Source of the DNA: Actinomycetales bacterium
Lineage (GTDB): Bacteria; Actinomycetota; Actinomycetes; S36-B12
DNA: 42,525 bases
Direction: 5' to 3'
NCBI GenBank assembly: GCA_018970765.1
Contig: JAGWVT010000018.1
Coordinates: forward strand, 1-42,525
The position numbers were made by a program, and so were the translations under genes. How positions within the stretch are numbered: the stretch's first letter is position 1; every line of letters begins with the position of its first letter. The notes beneath the pieces are model-generated. The model had not been told where the DNA came from. It did not search any database and saw only the letters and a program-made list of their open reading frames with translations. This document shows, piece after piece, positions 39,430-42,525 of the stretch.

Positions 39430-40582
39430 GAGCGCGAAACTCCCAGCCCCGAAACTCCACCCTTTGAGTCAGTGCGAGTTCAGGCATTGCCGCGACCAGG
39501 AGTTCCAAGCTGATGCGTTCAAGGTCACGAGCAAACTGATGGCCCGCGCAGAAGTGTGGTCCGTAGCCGAAAGCTGCATTGGCGCGTCGCGGGCGACGAA
39601 TGTCGAAGCGGGACGGATCGTCGAAGAGTGCCTCGTCGTGACAGGCACTGGAAACCACGGCTGAGACCAGGTCTCCCTTCGGGATGAGGGCACCGCCAAG
39701 CTCCACATCGACCAGCGCGGTGGCCTGTTGGGTGCCAATTGGCGCAACCCAGCGAAGGGCCTCATGCACGGCGTCATCCCAGCGGTCTGGATTGGCTCGC
39801 AACCAGGCGAGTTGATCGGGATGCGCTAGGAGCGCTGCCAGGCATGCACCTGCCCCATGTCCTGGCTCCTGCATGCCACCTAAGAGAACGACCTTCAGCG
39901 AGGGCATCACCTGTTCGATACTGCGAAAGGCACCCGCTGGACAGCCCGCGGTTAGCATTGAAGCGATTGTGGAGTCATCCGGATCGCGTTGCAGGCGCTG
40001 CATGAGGGGGCGCAACTGCTCGTCAATGTCGGCGGCGGTGGAATCGGAAACGGCTTGCTTGGTTGCGTCCTGCTCGAAGTTCGTCGCCCCCATGGCTAGA
40101 CCATGGAACCAGTCCTGCAGCGTTTGGGCACTCAAGTGCCCAAGACCGAGCACCTTGCCGAGGCTGAGCACGCTGATTGGTTCGAAGTATTCAGTCATCA
40201 ACTCAGCTGTGCGATCTGGCTTGGCCAGAAGTCGATCGAGGGCCTGCTGCGCGATCGGAGTGACGAGATCATCGATGTAGGTCGCCACCACACGTGGGCG
40301 GAACTTTGCATCCAGACTGCGCCGCAATTCCAGATGCTCGGCGCCATCCATGGTCATGAGTGTGCGTCCACCGAATGAAATGTCGACCGGTGAGTCCGGG
40401 GCCTCGGCGGTGAACAACTCGGCACGAGTGCACACGACCTCGACGTCGGCCGCCCGCGTCACGAGCCAGCAGTTAACCGCGGGAACCCAGGCCACCGGTT
40501 GCTCAGCACGCAGGCGCGCAAAGATCGGATACGGATCGCGCTCGAGATCCTCGACGGTAATCGAGTCCGCAAACGTCGTCAT
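39404..40582 (-). CDS. Cytochrome P450 with unusual I-helix
   Basis: The 392-residue P450 has the haem-thiolate loop AAFGYGPHFCAGHQFAR with ligand C345 and the K-helix ExxR as HEALR. The I-helix oxygen-activation site reads GGMQEPGHG (235-243): the acid is E239, but the usual threonine is Pro240. That suggests a different proton path or substrate-assisted activation. The ATG at 40582 has GAGGCAACGCC before it. The gene is convergent with the ferredoxin reductase gene, which it overlaps by 26 bases. It is only distantly similar to the other P450 in this island and does not share its C-terminal signature. Confidence 0.92.
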   Translation of the reverse strand: MTTFADSITVEDLERDPYPIFARLRAEQPVAWVPAVNCWLVTRAADVEVVCTRAELFTAEAPDSPVDISFGGRTLMTMDGAEHLELRRSLDAKFRPRVVATYIDDLVTPIAQQALDRLLAKPDRTAELMTEYFEPISVLSLGKVLGLGHLSAQTLQDWFHGLAMGATNFEQDATKQAVSDSTAADIDEQLRPLMQRLQRDPDDSTIASMLTAGCPAGAFRSIEQVMPSLKVVLLGGMQEPGHGAGACLAALLAHPDQLAWLRANPDRWDDAVHEALRWVAPIGTQQATALVDVELGGALIPKGDLVSAVVSSACHDEALFDDPSRFDIRRPRRANAAFGYGPHFCAGHQFARDLERISLELLVAAMPELALTQRVEFRGWEFRAPIALHVRW

Positions 40583-40795
40583 GGCGTTGCCTCGTCAATT
40601 CGTACAGATGATGGTGAACCCAGCGTCTACGCAACCGGGCGCCAACGTCCCACTGGGTTTGGGGGGCGGGCTCGCCAGAGCCATGACGGCTGACGCGGCG
40701 GCCATGAGTACAGATGGGCGCTGCAGCCGAATACTCATTGAAGAAGGCAACGCTGACTGAGACATGTCCAGATGCTAAGCCTCGCGCGGGACCTC

Positions 40796-40801
40796 TACGG
40801 T
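40796..40801 (+). promoter_or_regulatory. -10 element TACGGT for the Gfo/Idh/MocA gene
   Basis: TACGGT is followed by seven bases (TCTTTCC) and the ATG at 40809, so the mRNA is predicted to be leaderless. The other 213 bases between the P450 start and this site hold no convincing gene. Confidence 0.45.
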
Positions 40802-40808
40802 TCTTTCC

Positions 40809-41786
40809 ATGGGACTAATCCGTTCGCGCGACGTGCATTGGGGGGTCCTTGGGGCCGGCTGGTTGGTCCAGGAGGCGACTGCCGAAGCGATCCATCACGC
40901 GACCGGCGCCCGCCTAGCAGCCGTGGCATCACGAAGTCACGCTCGTGCCGAATCGGTAGGGGCCGATCGTTGCTACGACACCTACGCATCCATCGTCGAA
41001 GACCCAGCCATAGAAGCGGTGTACATCTGTCTGCATAACGATGCACACCTGCCGTGGATCCAAGCCTGTATCGCCAATGGCAAGCATGTGCTGTGCGAGA
41101 AGCCGATGGTCCTCACGCAACCGCAGGCGGCAATGGTCTTTCAGCAGGCCAGCGAGGCCGGGGTTCATTTGGTCGAGGCGGCCTGGACCCGTTGGCACCC
41201 GCGGATGCGTCGCATCGTTGACCTGGTTACCAGCGGCGCCATCGGTGACATCACCTCATACCTGGGAACCTTCACGTTCGACGGCGTTCCTGCTGGCAAC
41301 TACCGGTTGATGGCCAAGCATGGTGGAGGCGCGCTCTACGACATTGGCATCTACCCACTACACGGGCTCTTTGCTTGCCTGCCCCAAATCGACAGTGTTC
41401 GGGTTGACGAGGTCGCCTACGAGATGGGCGGAGTCGACGTGGATATGACGACCAAGGCGATGCTCTCCTGGGGAACATCGGCAACGGCAACGATTGCTGC
41501 AAGCATGGCAATGCCGGAATCCCAGCGGCTGACCATCAAGGGGACCCACGGCACCATCCGCGTCACCGATGATCAGGCCTGGGCCTCCTGGCGCACAGCG
41601 ACCACGCTCACCATTGATGACCGCGTTGAGGAGTTTCCGCGGGTCGACGCCTACCAGTTGATGTTCGAACAGGTGAGTTCAGCGATCCGTGGCACAGGGG
41701 GTTGGCTCCTGCCACCGCGGGATTCCCTTCGGGTGGCCGGCGCCGTCGACCTGCTCCTGCCACCGGACTATCCAGCGCTGGCCTGA
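40809..41786 (+). CDS. Gfo/Idh/MocA-family oxidoreductase
   Basis: The 325-residue protein has an N-terminal Rossmann fold (VLGAGWLVQ at about 13-21) and the family's hallmark HVLCEKPMVLT (about 92-102) that places the catalytic lysine. The later part holds GGGALYDIGIYPLHGL (about 172-187), the substrate-binding segment. Members oxidise or reduce sugars, inositols and related compounds with NAD(P). The substrate is not evident. It follows the P450 gene divergently and is not obviously part of the aromatic island. The ATG at 40809 is supported by the -10 spacing. A CTCGAG-bearing hairpin lies 20 bases past its stop. Confidence 0.88.
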   Translation: MGLIRSRDVHWGVLGAGWLVQEATAEAIHHATGARLAAVASRSHARAESVGADRCYDTYASIVEDPAIEAVYICLHNDAHLPWIQACIANGKHVLCEKPMVLTQPQAAMVFQQASEAGVHLVEAAWTRWHPRMRRIVDLVTSGAIGDITSYLGTFTFDGVPAGNYRLMAKHGGGALYDIGIYPLHGLFACLPQIDSVRVDEVAYEMGGVDVDMTTKAMLSWGTSATATIAASMAMPESQRLTIKGTHGTIRVTDDQAWASWRTATTLTIDDRVEEFPRVDAYQLMFEQVSSAIRGTGGWLLPPRDSLRVAGAVDLLLPPDYPALA

Positions 41787-42066
41787 GAGTCCTTACTCAT
41801 CACATCTCGAGTGTGTCCACAAGCTCGAGCACCAATCTTGACTGACCTTCACGCGCGCAACGTATGGTCGTGGCGAAGCCTGCGGGTAATTGCGGTGAGC
41901 GGACAAGTGCCTTTGTCGGTGGGTTGGGGCCATGAAGTGACGCCCGACACTCACTGAGAGGAGGCGAATAGCGGCACCAGTTGACCAATCGAATTGATCC
42001 ACATGCCTAAGAGTCGAAAAGGCTGCGCGTCATCCTAGACAGATCATCTTTGGAGACAACTCACTG
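41787..42066. other. 280-base gene-free stretch with inverted repeat
   Basis: No convincing gene is visible between the Gfo/Idh/MocA gene and the toxin-like gene. CTCGAG at 41806-41811 and 41824-41829 bracket TGTG-TC-CACA to make an imperfect hairpin, which could terminate the upstream gene. A GTGTCCACA (41813-41821) in its centre resembles a DnaA box in 8 of 9 bases. Minus-strand frames of about 60 codons run through the stretch but have no motif and no start signal, so I do not call them genes. A decayed gene fragment is possible. Confidence 0.35.
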
Positions 42067-42525
42067 ATGGAAGCTAGGGAGCCTGGCCCAGTAAAAATGC
42101 GCTTTTCGCGTGAGGATCCCCACGACATCGTCTTCTTCCGCCGCCATCGTTTGGATGACTGCCACGGCGCCGAGCCCGGTCGAGAGGCGCTGAACTCCTG
42201 GCCAACATCGGTGCGAGCCAAGGCACGAGCTGTCCTTGCTGCTGTCGCAGCAGCCCCTCCCTATCGCTTCTCTGGTGGTGGCTACTGGGAGTCCATGAAG
42301 GGTGAGATGAATGGCTGGTTCGAAGTTCGCATCGATGGTCCCAAGCGCCATCACTACCGGCTGTTCTGCTTATTGGATTACGAGGCCCAGGGAGCCGAGA
42401 GGCCCCTGCTCGTCGTAATTGATGGGCGGGATAAGCCGTTCGGCACAGGACTTGAACGCACCGAGTACGCCATGGTCAAGGCTCTAGGGCTGGAGTATTT
42501 GAGCCGCAATCCCAGGTCAATCGTC
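42067..42525 (+). CDS. HigB/RelE-like toxin, 3' end beyond the window (partial)
   Basis: An open frame of 153 codons runs from the ATG at 42067 to the window end without a stop. GGAG lies ten bases before the ATG. The C-terminal half resembles HigB/phage-derived Gp49-like toxins of the RelE fold. MKGEMNGWFEVRIDGPK (about 77-93) and HHYRLFCLLDYE (about 95-106) are followed by LLVVIDGRDKPFGT and the ERTEYAMVKALG helix. In those toxins the core strands carry the residues for mRNA cleavage. An N-terminal extension of about 45 residues is unusual. The antitoxin would be expected just past the right edge. This marks the start of a possibly mobile or accessory region. Confidence 0.6.
   Translation, partial: MEAREPGPVKMRFSREDPHDIVFFRRHRLDDCHGAEPGREALNSWPTSVRAKARAVLAAVAAAPPYRFSGGGYWESMKGEMNGWFEVRIDGPKRHHYRLFCLLDYEAQGAERPLLVVIDGRDKPFGTGLERTEYAMVKALGLEYLSRNPRSIV

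Noticed and set aside
40350-40760. Plus-strand frame opposite the start of the second P450, ending in the gap
   Set aside because: It is antisense to clear P450 coding sequence for most of its length. The part in the gap is about 25 codons with no supported start.
41793-42002. Minus-strand frames of about 60-70 codons in the gap before the toxin-like gene
   Set aside because: They have no ribosome-binding site or -10, no recognisable motif and weak codon bias. They are kept only as a possible relic.
1-42525. tRNA, rRNA, CRISPR array, insertion sequence or prophage genes
   Set aside because: I looked for T-loop motifs, regularly spaced repeats, and transposase or integrase frames and found none.

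Overview
The window is chromosomal DNA of an actinobacterium. It is moderately GC-rich (around 60% by eye) and uses GTG and TTG starts freely. Actinobacterial markers include a mycothiol-type (MDMPI) protein, an F420-type luciferase-like oxidoreductase, a DevS/DevR-like two-component pair, a Pat-type aromatic aminotransferase, a CopD-CtaG fusion, a FadE5 orthologue and the UbiA-DprE1-DprE2 route to decaprenyl-phosphoryl-arabinose. The last points to an arabinan-containing envelope. The genus cannot be fixed. No rRNA, tRNA, CRISPR array, transposase or integrase was seen.

Layout. 0-8.5 kb: the first codons of a leftward gene, a DUF805 membrane protein, a voltage-gated-type cation channel, a low-molecular-weight tyrosine phosphatase, a cluster of DnaA-box-like sites, replicative helicase dnaB, a small membrane protein, a class III aminotransferase, a secreted glycoside hydrolase and a membrane SpoIIE-type phosphatase. 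8.5-17.8 kb: aromatic aminotransferase (pat), an EamA exporter that overlaps it tail to tail, a DevS-like kinase with a shortened first GAF domain, a DevR-like regulator, a branched-chain 2-oxoacid dehydrogenase operon (E1 alpha, E1 beta, E2), an MDMPI-family protein and a nitrilase-family amidase. 17.8-23.1 kb: copC, copD-ctaG and an L,D-transpeptidase-like gene in one leftward operon, then fadE5. 23.2-28.8 kb: a DUF6069-like membrane protein, ubiA, dprE1, dprE2 and a 55-residue membrane peptide in a rightward run, then an acetoacetate-decarboxylase-family gene and an LLM oxidoreductase.

28.9-40.6 kb looks like one catabolic island. It has an APC permease, a glutamine-synthetase-like ligase lacking the usual ammonium-binding loop, a divergent class I glutamine-amidotransferase-like protein, a CYP124/125/142-like P450, a MarR regulator with a perfect palindrome between it and the P450, three enzymes of the homoprotocatechuate meta-cleavage type (ALDH, class III extradiol dioxygenase, FAH-family isomerase/decarboxylase), a [3Fe-4S]-type ferredoxin, a ferredoxin reductase and a second P450 with an atypical I-helix. 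I infer uptake and gamma-glutamylation of an amine or aromatic amine, P450 oxidation and ring cleavage. This is the best candidate here for an undescribed system. At the right edge are a Gfo/Idh/MocA oxidoreductase, a 280-base gene-free stretch and the start of a HigB-like toxin gene cut by the window end.

Two architectural themes recur. First, many non-operonic genes have a TANNNT -10 hexamer exactly 6-7 bases before the start codon, which predicts leaderless mRNAs. In one divergent pair (16,972/16,996) two such hexamers share a single TA. Second, several gene starts carry short tandem duplications (14-17 bases) or mini-ORFs whose stop overlaps the real start.
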